Origin: Pyropia haitanensis
Taxonomy: Eukaryota > Rhodophyta > Bangiophyceae > Bangiales > Bangiaceae
Reading direction: 5' to 3'
Assembly: GCA_008729055.1 (NCBI GenBank)
Contig: SDUX01000081.1
Location: 30,688 to 94,687, forward strand
DNA: 64,000 nt
Of the stretch, positions 46,991 through 61,200 are shown one piece after another (position 1 is the stretch's first letter; each line of letters starts with the position of its first letter). The notes beneath the pieces are model-generated. The model had not been told where the DNA came from. It did no database searches and worked only from the letters and a program-made list of their open reading frames with translations. Position numbers and translations under genes: made by a program.

Positions 46991-49900
46991 ACAAAATTGA
47001 CACGTGGAAACCGGCTCCACAAAACACTCGTTGCATCCAACGGACGCGCCAACAACGGGTCGGCCAACCACCCCATGCACGACGGTGCGGGTGGAACCTC
47101 GGACGTCGAGCGGGCGGATGTATGGCTGGAATAAAGGATGCGAGCCAATTCGGCCGCCGGAGCGCGTGCTGCATTGCTGTACACGCGAAAGTGGGCAAAA
47201 GTGGGCAACAGTGGGCAAAAGTGGGTGAGAAGCGGCCTACCACCGCATGCACGACCGTGGGGGTCGAACCTCGGACATCGAGCGGGTGGATCTATGGCTG
47301 GAACGAAGTATGCGCGCCAATTCGGCCGCCGGATGGTGTGCAGCATCGCTGTAGACACAAAAGTGGGCAAAAGTGGGCAAAAGTGGGCAAAAGTGGGTAG
47401 GAAGTGGGTAAGAAGTGGGCAAAAAGGGGGCAAAAAGGGGGCCAAATTGGGACACAAATGGCCAATTGGGGGCAAGAAGTTTCCATAACTGCAAAGAAAA
47501 TTCACGTGAAAGTCGCCAGAAAGTCGTCCAACAGTGGCCACAAAGTGCGCCCCGCCACCCAAACTGTCCACTGCGCGTTCCGCCCGTCACACTGGCGTGG
47601 ACGGTGTGAGGGCGGAACTTTTGTCGCCGACCGTCACGCCTGGCTGTGGGGACCCCCACGTGGCAAAAACCATTCCACAAAATTGACACGTGGAAACCGG
47701 CGCTCCACAAAACACTCGTTGCATCCAACGGACGCGCCAACAAACGGGTCGGCCAACCACCCCATGCACGACGGTGCGGGTGGAACCTCGGACGTCGAGC
47801 GGGCGGATGTATGGCTGGAATAAAGGATGCGAGCCAATTCGGCCGCCGGAGCGCGTGCTGCATTGCTGTACACGCGAAAGTGGGCAAAAGTGGGCAACAG
47901 TGGGCAAAAGTGGGTGAGAAGCGGCCAACCACCGCATGCACGACCGTGCGGGTGGAACCTCGGACATCAAGCGGGTGGATCTATGGCTGGAACGAAGTAT
48001 GCGCGCCAATTCGGCCGCCGGATGGTGTGCAGCATCGCTGTAGACACAAAAGTGGGCAAAAGTGGGCAAAAGTGGGCAAAAGTGGGTAGGAAGTGGGTAA
48101 GAAGTGGGCAAAAAGGGGGCAAAAAGGGGGCCAAATTGGGACACAAATGGCCAATTGGGGGCAAGAAGTTTCCATAACTGCAAAGAAAATTCACGTGAAA
48201 GTCGCCAGAAAGTCGTCCAACAGTGGCCACAAAGTGCGCCCCGCCACCCAAACTGTCCACTGCGCGTTCCGCCCGTCACACTGGCGTGGACGGTGTGAGG
48301 GCGGAACTTTTGTCGCCGACCGTCACGCCTGGCTGTGGGGACCCCCACGTGGCAAAAACCATTCCACAAAATTGACACGTGGAAACCGGCGCTCCACAAA
48401 ACACTCGTTGCATCCAACGGACGCGCCAACAAACGGGTCGGCCAACCACCCCATGCACGACGGTGCGGGTGGAACCTCGGACGTCGAGCGGGCGGATGTA
48501 TGGCTGGAATAAAGGATGCGAGCCAATTCGGCCGCCGGAGCGCGTGCTGCATTGCTGTACACGCGAAAGTGGGCAAAAGTGGGCAACAGTGGGCAAAAGT
48601 GGGTGAGAAGCGGCCAACCACCGCATGCACGACCGTGCGGGTGGAACCTCGGACATCAAGCGGGTGGATCTATGGCTGGAACGAAGTATGCGCGCCAATT
48701 CGGCCGCCGGATGGTGTGCAGCATCGCTGTAGACACAAAAGTGGGCAAAAGTGGGCAAAAGTGGGCAAAAGTGGGTAGGAAGTGGGTAAGAAGTGGGCAA
48801 AAAGGGGGCAAAAAGGGGGCCAAATTGGGACACAAATGGCCAATTGGGGGCAAGAAGTTTCCATAACTGCAAAGAAAATTCACGTGAAAGTCGCCAGAAA
48901 GTCGTCCAACAGTGGCCACAAAGTGCGCCCCGCCACCCAAACTGTCCACTGCGCGTTCCGCCCGTCACACTGGCGTGGACGGTGTGAGGGCGGAACTTTT
49001 GTCGCCGACCGTCACGCCTGGCTGTGGGGACCCCCACGTGGCAAAAACCATTCCACAAAATTGACACGTGGAAACCGGCGCTCCACAAAACACTCGTTGC
49101 ATCCAACGGACGCGCCAACAAACGGGTCGGCCAACCACCCCATGCACGACGGTGCGGGTGGAACCTCGGACGTCGAGCGGGCGGATGTATGGCTGGAATA
49201 AAGGATGCGAGCCAATTCGGCCGCCGGAGCGCGTGCTGCATTGCTGTACACGCGAAAGTGGGCAAAAGTGGGCAACAGTGGGCAAAAGTGGGTGAGAAGC
49301 GGCCAACCACCGCATGCACGACCGTGCGGGTGGAACCTCGGACATCAAGCGGGTGGATCTATGGCTGGAACGAAGTATGCGCGCCAATTCGGCCGCCGGA
49401 TGGTGTGCAGCATCGCTGTAGACACAAAAGTGGGCAAAAGTGGGCAAAAGTGGGCAAAAGTGGGTAGGAAGTGGGTAAGAAGTGGGCAAAAAGGGGGCAA
49501 AAAGGGGGCCAAATTGGGACACAAATGGCCAATTGGGGGCAAGAAGTTTCCATAACTGCAAAGAAAATTCACGTGAAAGTCGCCAGAAAGTCGTCCAACA
49601 GTGGCCACAAAGTGCGCCCCGCCACCCAAACTGTCCACTGCGCGTTCCGCCCGTCACACTGGCGTGGACGGTGTGAGGGCGGAACTTTTGTCGCCGACCG
49701 TCACGCCTGGCTGTGGGGACCCCCACGTGGCAAAAACCATTCCACAAAATTGACACGTGGAAACCGGCGCTCCACAAAACACTCGTTGCATCCAACGGAC
49801 GCGCCAACAAACGGGTCGGCCAACCACCCCATGCACGACGGTGCGGGTGGAACCTCGGACGTCGAGCGGGCGGATGTATGGCTGGAATAAAGGATGCGAG

Positions 49901-52900
49901 CCAATTCGGCCGCCGGAGCGCGTGCTGCATTGCTGTACACGCGAAAGTGGGCAAAAGTGGGCAACAGTGGGCAAAAGTGGGTGAGAAGCGGCCTACCACC
50001 GCATGCACGACCGTGGGGGTCGAACCTCGGACATCGAGCGGGTGGATCTATGGCTGGAACGAAGTATGCGCGCCAATTCGGCCGCCGGATGGTGTGCAGC
50101 ATCGCTGTAGACGCAAAAGTGGGCAAAAGTGGGCAAAAGTGGGCAAAAGTGGGTAGGAAGTGGGTAAGAAGTGGGCAAAAAGGGGCAAAAAGGGGGCCAA
50201 ATTGGGACACAAATGGCCAATTGGGGGCAAGAAGTTTCCATAACTGCAAAGAAAATTCACGTGAAAGTCGCCAGAAAGTCGTCCAACAGTGGCCACAAAG
50301 TGCGCCCCGCCACCCAAACTGTCCACTGCGCGTTCCGCCCGTCACACTGGCGTGGACGGTGTGAGGGCGGAACTTTTGTCGCCGACCGTCACGCCTGGCT
50401 GTGGGGACCCCCACGTGGCAAAAACCATTCCACAAAATTGACACGTGGAAACCGGCGCTCCACAAAACACTCGTTGCATCCAACGGACGCGCCAACAAAC
50501 GGGTCGGCCAACCACCCCATGCACGACGGTGCGGGTGGAACCTCGGACGTCGAGCGGGCGGATGTATGGCTGGAATAAAGGATGCGAGCCAATTCGGCCG
50601 CCGGAGCGCGTGCTGCATTGCTGTACACGCGAAAGTGGGCAAAAGTGGGCAACAGTGGGCAAAAGTGGGTGAGAAGCGGCCAACCACCGCATGCACGACC
50701 GTGCGGGTGGAACCTCGGACATCAAGCGGGTGGATCTATGGCTGGAACGAAGTATGCGCGCCAATTCGGCCGCCGGATGGTGTGCAGCATCGCTGTAGAC
50801 ACAAAAGTGGGCAAAAGTGGGCAAAAGTGGGCAAAAGTGGGTAGGAAGTGGGTAAGAAGTGGGCAAAAAGGGGGCAAAAAGGGGGCCAAATTGGGACACA
50901 AATGGCCAATTGGGGGCAAGAAGTTTCCATAACTGCAAAGAAAATTCACGTGAAAGTCGCCAGAAAGTCGTCCAACAGTGGCCACAAAGTGCGCCCCGCC
51001 ACCCAAACTGTCCACTGCGCGTTCCGCCCGTCACACTGGCGTGGACGGTGTGAGGGCGGAACTTTTGTCGCCGACCGTCACGCCTGGCTGTGGGGACCCC
51101 CACGTGGCAAAAACCATTCCACAAAATTGACACGTGGAAACCGGCGCTCCACAAAACACTCGTTGCATCCAACGGACGCGCCAACAAACGGGTCGGCCAA
51201 CCACCCCATGCACGACGGTGCGGGTGGAACCTCGGACGTCGAGCGGGCGGATGTATGGCTGGAATAAAGGATGCGAGCCAATTCGGCCGCCGGAGCGCGT
51301 GCTGCATTGCTGTACACGCGAAAGTGGGCAAAAGTGGGCAACAGTGGGCAAAAGTGGGTGAGAAGCGGCCAACCACCGCATGCACGACCGTGCGGGTGGA
51401 ACCTCGGACATCAAGCGGGTGGATCTATGGCTGGAACGAAGTATGCGCGCCAATTCGGCCGCCGGATGGTGTGCAGCATCGCTGTAGACACAAAAGTGGG
51501 CAAAAGTGGGCAAAAGTGGGCAAAAGTGGGTAGGAAGTGGGTAAGAAGTGGGCAAAAAGGGGGCAAAAAGGGGGCCAAATTGGGACACAAATGGCCAATT
51601 GGGGGCAAGAAGTTTCCATAACTGCAAAGAAAATTCACGTGAAAGTCGCCAGAAAGTCGTCCAACAGTGGCCACAAAGTGCGCCCCGCCACCCAAACTGT
51701 CCACTGCGCGTTCCGCCCGTCACACTGGCGTGGACGGTGTGAGGGCGGAACTTTTGTCGCCGACCGTCACGCCTGGCTGTGGGGACCCCCACGTGGCAAA
51801 AACCATTCCACAAAATTGACACGTGGAAACCGGCGCTCCACAAAACACTCGTTGCATCCAACGGACGCGCCAACAAACGGGTCGGCCAACCACCCCATGC
51901 ACGACGGTGCGGGTGGAACCTCGGACGTCGAGCGGGCGGATGTATGGCTGGAATAAAGGATGCGAGCCAATTCGGCCGCCGGAGCGCGTGCTGCATTGCT
52001 GTACACGCGAAAGTGGGCAAAAGTGGGCAACAGTGGGCAAAAGTGGGTGAGAAGCGGCCAACCACCGCATGCACGACCGTGCGGGTGGAACCTCGGACAT
52101 CAAGCGGGTGGATCTATGGCTGGAACGAAGTATGCGCGCCAATTCGGCCGCCGGATGGTGTGCAGCATCGCTGTAGACACAAAAGTGGGCAAAAGTGGGC
52201 AAAAGTGGGCAAAAGTGGGTAGGAAGTGGGTAAGAAGTGGGCAAAAAGGGGGCAAAAAGGGGGCCAAATTGGGACACAAATGGCCAATTGGGGGCAAGAA
52301 GTTTCCATAACTGCAAAGAAAATTCACGTGAAAGTCGCCAGAAAGTCGTCCAACAGTGGCCACAAAGTGCGCCCCGCCACCCAAACTGTCCACTGCGCGT
52401 TCCGCCCGTCACACTGGCGTGGACGGTGTGAGGGCGGAACTTTTGTCGCCGACCGTCACGCCTGGCTGTGGGGACCCCCACGTGGCAAAAACCATTCCAC
52501 AAAATTGACACGTGGAAACCGGCGCTCCACAAAACACTCGTTGCATCCAACGGACGCGCCAACAAACGGGTCGGCCAACCACCCCATGCACGACGGTGCG
52601 GGTGGAACCTCGGACGTCGAGCGGGCGGATGTATGGCTGGAATAAAGGATGCGAGCCAATTCGGCCGCCGGAGCGCGTGCTGCATTGCTGTACACGCGAA
52701 AGTGGGCAAAAGTGGGCAACAGTGGGCAAAAGTGGGTGAGAAGCGGCCAACCACCGCATGCACGACCGTGCGGGTGGAACCTCGGACATCAAGCGGGTGG
52801 ATCTATGGCTGGAACGAAGTATGCGCGCCAATTCGGCCGCCGGATGGTGTGCAGCATCGCTGTAGACACAAAAGTGGGCAAAAGTGGGCAAAAGTGGGCA

Positions 52901-55200
52901 AAAGTGGGTAGGAAGTGGGTAAGAAGTGGGCAAAAAGGGGGCAAAAAGGGGGCCAAATTGGGACACAAATGGCCAATTGGGGGCAAGAAGTTTCCATAAC
53001 TGCAAAGAAAATTCACGTGAAAGTCGCCAGAAAGTCGTCCAACAGTGGCCACAAAGTGCGCCCCGCCACCCAAACTGTCCACTGCGCGTTCCGCCCGTCA
53101 CACTGGCGTGGACGGTGTGAGGGCGGAACTTTTGTCGCCGACCGTCACGCCTGGCTGTGGGGACCCCCACGTGGCAAAAACCATTCCACAAAATTGACAC
53201 GTGGAAACCGGCGCTCCACAAAACACTCGTTGCATCCAACGGACGCGCCAACAAACGGGTCGGCCAACCACCCCATGCACGACGGTGCGGGTGGAACCTC
53301 GGACGTCGAGCGGGCGGATGTATGGCTGGAATAAAGGATGCGAGCCAATTCGGCCGCCGGAGCGCGTGCTGCATTGCTGTACACGCGAAAGTGGGCAAAA
53401 GTGGGCAACAGTGGGCAAAAGTGGGTGAGAAGCGGCCAACCACCGCATGCACGACCGTGCGGGTGGAACCTCGGACATCAAGCGGGTGGATCTATGGCTG
53501 GAACGAAGTATGCGCGCCAATTCGGCCGCCGGATGGTGTGCAGCATCGCTGTAGACACAAAAGTGGGCAAAAGTGGGCAAAAGTGGGCAAAAGTGGGTAG
53601 GAAGTGGGTAAGAAGTGGGCAAAAAGGGGGCAAAAAGGGGGCCAAATTGGGACACAAATGGCCAATTGGGGGCAAGAAGTTTCCATAACTGCAAAGAAAA
53701 TTCACGTGAAAGTCGCCAGAAAGTCGTCCAACAGTGGCCACAAAGTGCGCCCCGCCACCCAAACTGTCCACTGCGCGTTCCGCCCGTCACACTGGCGTGG
53801 ACGGTGTGAGGGCGGAACTTTTGTCGCCGACCGTCACGCCTGGCTGTGGGGACCCCCACGTGGCAAAAACCATTCCACAAAATTGACACGTGGAAACCGG
53901 CGCTCCACAAAACACTCGTTGCATCCAACGGACGCGCCAACAAACGGGTCGGCCAACCACCCCATGCACGACGGTGCGGGTGGAACCTCGGACGTCGAGC
54001 GGGCGGATGTATGGCTGGAATAAAGGATGCGAGCCAATTCGGCCGCCGGAGCGCGTGCTGCATTGCTGTACACGCGAAAGTGGGCAAAAGTGGGCAACAG
54101 TGGGCAAAAGTGGGTGAGAAGCGGCCAACCACCGCATGCACGACCGTGCGGGTGGAACCTCGGACATCAAGCGGGTGGATCTATGGCTGGAACGAAGTAT
54201 GCGCGCCAATTCGGCCGCCGGATGGTGTGCAGCATCGCTGTAGACACAAAAGTGGGCAAAAGTGGGCAAAAGTGGGCAAAAGTGGGTAGGAAGTGGGTAA
54301 GAAGTGGGCAAAAAGGGGGCAAAAAGGGGGCCAAATTGGGACACAAATGGCCAATTGGGGGCAAGAAGTTTCCATAACTGCAAAGAAAATTCACGTGAAA
54401 GTCGCCAGAAAGTCGTCCAACAGTGGCCACAAAGTGCGCCCCGCCACCCAAACTGTCCACTGCGCGTTCCGCCCGTCACACTGGCGTGGACGGTGTGAGG
54501 GCGGAACTTTTGTCGCCGACCGTCACGCCTGGCTGTGGGGACCCCCACGTGGCAAAAACCATTCCACAAAATTGACACGTGGAAACCGGCGCTCCACAAA
54601 ACACTCGTTGCATCCAACGGACGCGCCAACAAACGGGTCGGCCAACCACCCCATGCACGACGGTGCGGGTGGAACCTCGGACGTCGAGCGGGCGGATGTA
54701 TGGCTGGAATAAAGGATGCGAGCCAATTCGGCCGCCGGAGCGCGTGCTGCATTGCTGTACACGCGAAAGTGGGCAAAAGTGGGCAACAGTGGGCAAAAGT
54801 GGGTGAGAAGCGGCCAACCACCGCATGCACGACCGTGCGGGTGGAACCTCGGACATCAAGCGGGTGGATCTATGGCTGGAACGAAGTATGCGCGCCAATT
54901 CGGCCGCCGGATGGTGTGCAGCATCGCTGTAGACACAAAAGTGGGCAAAAGTGGGCAAAAGTGGGCAAAAGTGGGTAGGAAGTGGGTAAGAAGTGGGCAA
55001 AAAGGGGGCAAAAAGGGGGCCAAATTGGGACACAAATGGCCAATTGGGGGCAAGAAGTTTCCATAACTGCAAAGAAAATTCACGTGAAAGTCGCCAGAAA
55101 GTCGTCCAACAGTGGCCACAAAGTGCGCCCCGCCACCCAAACTGTCCACTGCGCGTTCCGCCCGTCACACTGGCGTGGACGGTGTGAGGGCGGAACTTTT
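46991..55200 (+). repeat. Very uniform forward units, type I
   Basis: Cores at 47290, 47979, 48668, 49357, 50046, 50734, 51423, 52112, 52801, 53490, 54179 and 54868. Spacing is 689 bp throughout except 688 bp after 50046. The unit at 47290 starts with type II markers (CCTACCACC, GTCGAACC) but has the type I linker. The A subunit and linker at 49991-50190 are type II-like, in the middle of type I units. Confidence 0.95.
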
Positions 55201-58200
55201 GTCGCCGACCGTCACGCCTGGCTGTGGGACCCCCACGTGGCAAAAACCATTCCACAAAATTGACACGTGGAAACCGGCGCTCCACAAAACACTCGTTGCA
55301 TCCAACGGACGCGCCAACAAACGGGTCGGCCAACCACCCCATGCACGACGGTGCGGGTGGAACCTCGGACGTCGAGCGGGCGGATGTATGGCTGGAATAA
55401 AGGATGCGAGCAATTCGGCCGCCGGAGCGCGTGCTGCATTGCTGTACACGCGAAAGTGGGCAAAAGTGGGCAACAGTGGGCAAAAGTGGGTGAGAAGCGG
55501 CCACCACCGCATGCACGACCGTGCGGGTGAACCTCGGACATCGAGCGGGTGGATCTATGGCTGGAACGAAGTATGCGCGCCAATTCGGCCGCCGGATGGT
55601 GTGCAGCATCGCTGTAGACGCAAAAGTGGGCAAAAGTGGGCAAAAGTGGGCAAAAGTGGGTAGGAAGTGGGTAAGAAGTGGGCAAAAAGGGGCAAAAAGG
55701 GGGCCAAATTGGGACACAAATGGCCAATTGGGGGCAAGAAGTTTCCATAACTGCAAAGAAAATTCACGTGAAAGTCGCCAGAAAGTCGTCCAACAGTGGC
55801 CACAAAGTGCGCCCCGCCACCCAAACTGTCCACTGCGCGTTCCGCCCGTCACACTGGCGTGGACGGTGTGAGGGCGGAACTTTTGTCGCCGACCGTCACG
55901 CCTGGCTGTGGGACCCCCACGTGGCAAAAACCATTCCACAAAATTGACACGTGGAAACCGGCGCTCCACAAAACACTCGTTGCATCCAACGGACGCGCCA
56001 ACAAACGGGTCGGCCAACCACCCCATGCACGACGGTGCGGGTGGAACCTCGGACGTCGAGCGGGCGGATGTATGGCTGGAATAAAGGATGCGAGCCAATT
56101 CGGCCGCCGGAGCGCGTGCTGCATTGCTGTACACGCAAAAGTGGGCAAAAGTGGGCAACAGTGGGCAAAAGTGGGTGAGAAGCGGCCACCACCGCATGCA
56201 CGACCGTGGGGGTGGAACCTCGGACATCGAGCGGGTGGATCTATGGCTGGAACGAAGGATGCGCGCCAATTCGGCCGCCGGATGGTGTGCAGCATCGCTG
56301 TAGACGCAAAAGTGGGCAAAAGTGGGCAAAAGTGGGCAAAAGTGGGTAGGAAGTGGGTAAGAAGTGGGCAAAAAGGGGGCAAAAAGGGGGCCAAATTGGG
56401 ACACAAATGGCCAATTGGGGGCAAGAAGTTTCCATAACTGCAAAGAAAATTCACGGAAAGTCGCCAGAAAGTGGTCCAACAGTGGCCACAAAGTGCGCCC
56501 CGCCACCCAAACTGTCCACTGCGCGTTCCGCCCGTCACACTGGCGTGGACGGTGTGAGGGCGGAACTTTTGTCGCCGACCGTCACACCTGGCTGTCGGGA
56601 CCCCCACGTGGCAAAAACCATTCCACAAAATTGACACGTGGAAACCGGCCCTCCACAAAACACTCGTTGCATCCAACGGACGCGCCAACGAACGGGTCGG
56701 CCAACCACCCCATGCACGACGGTGCGGGTGGAACCTCGGACGTCGAGCGGGCGGATGTATGGCTGGAATAAAGGATGCGAGCCAATTCGGCCGCCGGAGC
56801 GCGTGCTGCATTGCTGTACACGCAAAAGTGGGCAAAAGTGGGCAACAGTGGGCAAAAGTGGGTGAGAAGCGGCCTACCACCGCATGCACGACCGTGGGGG
56901 TCGAACCTCGGACATCGAGCGGGTGGATCTATGGCTGGAACGAAGGATGCGCGCCAATTCGGCCGCCGGATGGTGTGCAGCATCGCTGTAGACGCAAAAG
57001 TGGGCAAAAGTGGGCAAAAGTGGGCAAAAGTGGGTAGGAAGTGGGTAAGAAGTGGGCAAAAAGTGGGCAAAAAGGGGGCCAAATTGGGACACAAATGGCC
57101 AATTGGGGGCAAGAAGTTTCCATAACTGCAAAGAAAATTCACGTGAAAGTCGCCAGAAAGTCGTCCAACAGTGGCCACAAAGTGCGCCCCGCCACCCAAA
57201 CTGTCCACTGCGCGTTCCGCCCGTCACACTGGCGTGGACGGTGTGAGGGCGGAACTTTTGTCGCCGACCGTCACACCTGGCTGTCGGGACCCCCACGTGG
57301 CAAAAAGCATTCCACAAAATTGACACGTGGAAACCGGCCCTCCACAAAACACTCGTTGCATCCAACGGACGCGCCAACGAACGGGTCGGCCAACCACCCC
57401 ATGCACGACGGTGCGGGTGGAACCTCGGACGTCGAGCGGGCGGATGTATGGCTGGAATAAAGGATGCGAGCCAATTCGGCCGCCGGAGCGCGTGCTGCAT
57501 TGCTGTACACGCAAAAGTGGGCAAAAGTGGGCAACAGTGGGCAAAAGTGGGTGAGAAGCGGCCTACCACCGCATGCACGACCGTGGGGGTCGAACCTCGG
57601 ACATCGAGCGGGTGGATCTATGGCTGGAACGAAGTATGCGCGCCAATTCGGCCGCCGGATGGTGTGCAGCATCGCTGTAGACGCAAAAGTGGGCAAAAGT
57701 GGGCAAAAGTGGGCAAAAGTGGGTAGGAAGTGGGTAAGAAGTGGGCAAAAAGGGGGCAAAAAGGGGGCCAAATTGGGACACAAATGGCCAATTGGGGGCA
57801 AGAAGTTTCCATAACTGCAAAGAAAATTCAGACGAAAGTCGCCAGAAAGTGGTCCAACAGTGGCCACAAAGTGCGCCCCGCCACCCAAACTGTCCACTGC
57901 GCGTTCCGCCCGTCACACTGGCGTGGACGGTGTGAGGGCGGAACTTTTGTCGCCGACCGTCACACCTGGCTGTGGGACCCCCACGTGGCAAAAACCATTC
58001 CACAAAATTGACACGTGGAAACCGGCCCTCCACAAAACACTCGTTGCATCCAACGGACGCGCCAACGAACGGGTCGGCCAACCACCCCATGCACGACGGT
58101 GCGGGTGGAACCTCGGACGTCGAGCGGGCGGATGTATGGCTGGAATAAAGGATGCGAGCCAATTCGGCCGCCGGAGCGCGTGCTGCATTGCTGTACACGC

Positions 58201-61200
58201 AAAAGTGGGCAAAAGTGGGCAACAGTGGGCAAAAGTGGGTGAGAAGCGGCCTACCACCGCATGCACGACCGTGGGGGTCGAACCTCGGACATCGAGCGGG
58301 TGGATCTATGGCTGGAACGAAGTATGCGCGCCAATTCGGCCGCCGGATGGTGTGCAGCATCGCTGTAGACGCAAAAGTGGGCAAAAGTGGGCAAAAGTGG
58401 GCAAAAGTGGGTAGGAAGTGGGTAAGAAGTGGGCAAAAAGGGGCAAAAAGGGGGCCAAATTGGGACACAAATGGCCAATTGGGGGCAAGAAGTTTCCATA
58501 ACTGCAAAGAAAATTCACGTGAAAGTCGCCAGAAAGTCGTCCAACAGTGGCCACAAAGTGCGCCCCGCCACCCAAACTGTCCACTGCGCGTTCCGCCCGT
58601 CACACTGGCGTGGACGGTGTGAGGGCGGAACTTTTGTCGCCGACCGTCACGCCTGGCTGTGGGGACCCCCACGTGGCAAAAACCATTCCACAAAATTGAC
58701 ACGTGGAAACCGGCGCTCCACAAAACACTCGTTGCATCCAACGGACGCGCCAACAAACGGGTCGGCCAACCACCCCATGCACGACGGTGCGGGTGGAACC
58801 TCGGACGTCGAGCGGGCGGATGTATGGCTGGAATAAAGGATGCGAGCCAATTCGGCCGCCGGAGCGCGTGCTGCATTGCTGTACACGCGAAAGTGGGCAA
58901 AAGTGGGCAACAGTGGGCAAAAGTGGGTGAGAAGCGGCCAACCACCGCATGCACGACCGTGCGGGTGGAACCTCGGACATCAAGCGGGTGGATCTATGGC
59001 TGGAACGAAGTATGCGCGCCAATTCGGCCGCCGGATGGTGTGCAGCATCGCTGTAGACACAAAAGTGGGCAAAAGTGGGCAAAAGTGGGCAAAAGTGGGT
59101 AGGAAGTGGGTAAGAAGTGGGCAAAAAGGGGGCAAAAAGGGGGCCAAATTGGGACACAAATGGCCAATTGGGGGCAAGAAGTTTCCATAACTGCAAAGAA
59201 AATTCACGTGAAAGTCGCCAGAAAGTCGTCCAACAGTGGCCACAAAGTGCGCCCCGCCACCCAAACTGTCCACTGCGCGTTCCGCCCGTCACACTGGCGT
59301 GGACGGTGTGAGGGCGGAACTTTTGTCGCCGACCGTCACGCCTGGCTGTGGGGACCCCCACGTGGCAAAAACCATTCCACAAAATTGACACGTGGAAACC
59401 GGCGCTCCACAAAACACTCGTTGCATCCAACGGACGCGCCAACAAACGGGTCGGCCAACCACCCCATGCACGACGGTGCGGGTGGAACCTCGGACGTCGA
59501 GCGGGCGGATGTATGGCTGGAATAAAGGATGCGAGCGAATTCGGCCGCCGGAGCGCGTGCTGCATTGCTGTACACGCGAAAGTGGGCAAAAGTGGGCAAC
59601 AGTGGGCAAAAGTGGGTGAGAAGCGGCCAACCACCGCATGCACGACCGTGCGGGTGGAACCTCGGACATCAGCGGGTGGATCTATGGCTGGAACGAAGTA
59701 TGCGCGCCAATTCGGCCGCCGGATGGTGTGCAGCATCGCTGTAGACACAAAAGTGGGCAAAAGTGGGCAAAAGTGGGCAAAAGTGGGTAGGAAGTGGGTA
59801 AGAAGTGGGCAAAAAGGGGCAAAAAGGGGGCCAAATTGGGACACAAATGGCCAATTGGGGGCAAGAAGTTTCCATAACTGCAAAGAAAATTCACGTGAAA
59901 GTCGCCAGAAAGTCGTCCAACAGTGGCCACAAAGTGCGCCCCGCCACCCAAACTGTCCACTGCGCGTTCCGCCCGTCACACTGGCGTGGACGGTGTGAGG
60001 GCGGAACTTTTGTCGCCGACCGTCACACCTGGCTGTGGGGACCCCCACGTGGCAAAAAACCATTCCACAAAATTGACACGTGGAAACCGGCCCTCCACAA
60101 AACACTCGTTGCATCCAACGGACGCGCCAACAAACGGGTCGGCCAACCACCCCATGCACGACGGTGCGGGTGGAACCTCGGACGTCGAGCGGGCGGATGT
60201 ATGGCTGGAATAAAGGATGCGAGCCAATTCGGCCGCCGGAGCGCGTGCTGCATTGCTGTACACGCAAAAGTGGGCAAAAGTGGGCAACAGTGGGCAAAAG
60301 TGGGTGAGAAGCGGCCTACCACCGCATGCACGACCGTGGGGGTGGAACCTCGGACATCGAGCGGGTGGATCTATGGCTGGAATGAAGGATGCGCGCCAAT
60401 TCGGCCGCCGGATGGTGTGCAGCATCGCTGTAGACGCAAAAGTGGGCAAAAGTGGGCAAAAGTGGGCAAAAGTGGGTAGGAAGTGGGTAAGAAGTGGGCA
60501 AAAAGGGGGGCAAAAAGGGGGCCAAATTGGGACACAAATGGCCAATTGGGGGCAAGAAGTTTCCATAACTGCAAAGAAAATTGAGACGAAAGTCGCCAGA
60601 AAGTGGTCCAACAGTGGCCACAAAGTGCGCCCCGCCACCCAAACTGTCCACTGCGCGTTCCGCCCGTCACACTGGCGTGGACGGTGTGAGGGCGGAACTT
60701 TTGTCGCCGACCGTCACACCTGGCTGTGGGGACCCCCACGTGGCAAAAACCATTCCACAAAATTGACACGTGGAAACCGGCGCTCCACAAAACACTCGTT
60801 GCATCCAACGGACGCGCCAACGAACGGGTCGGCCAACCACCCCATGCACGACGGTGCGGGTGGAACCTCGGACGTCGAGCGGGCGGATGTATGGCTGGAA
60901 TAAAGGATGCGAGCCAATTCGGCCGCCGGAGCGCGTGCTGCATTGCTGTACACGCAAAAGTGGGCAAAAGTGGGCAACAGTGGGCAAAAGTGGGTGAGAA
61001 GCGGCCTACCACCGCATGCACGACCGTGGGGGTGGAACCTCGGACATCGAGCGGGTGGATCTATGGCTGGAATGAAGTATGCGCGCCAATTCGGCCGCCG
61101 GATGGTGTGCAGCATCGCTGTAGACGCAAAAGTGGGCAAAAGTGGGCAAAAGTGGGCAAAAGTGGGTAGGAAGTGGGTAAGAAGTGGGCAAAAAGTGGGC

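Noticed and set aside
40990..54830. Recurring 347-codon minus-strand frames as a tandem gene family
   Set aside because: They recur every 689 bp but each is 1041 bp long, so they overlap each other in different frames. This is a product of the repeat period, not a gene family.
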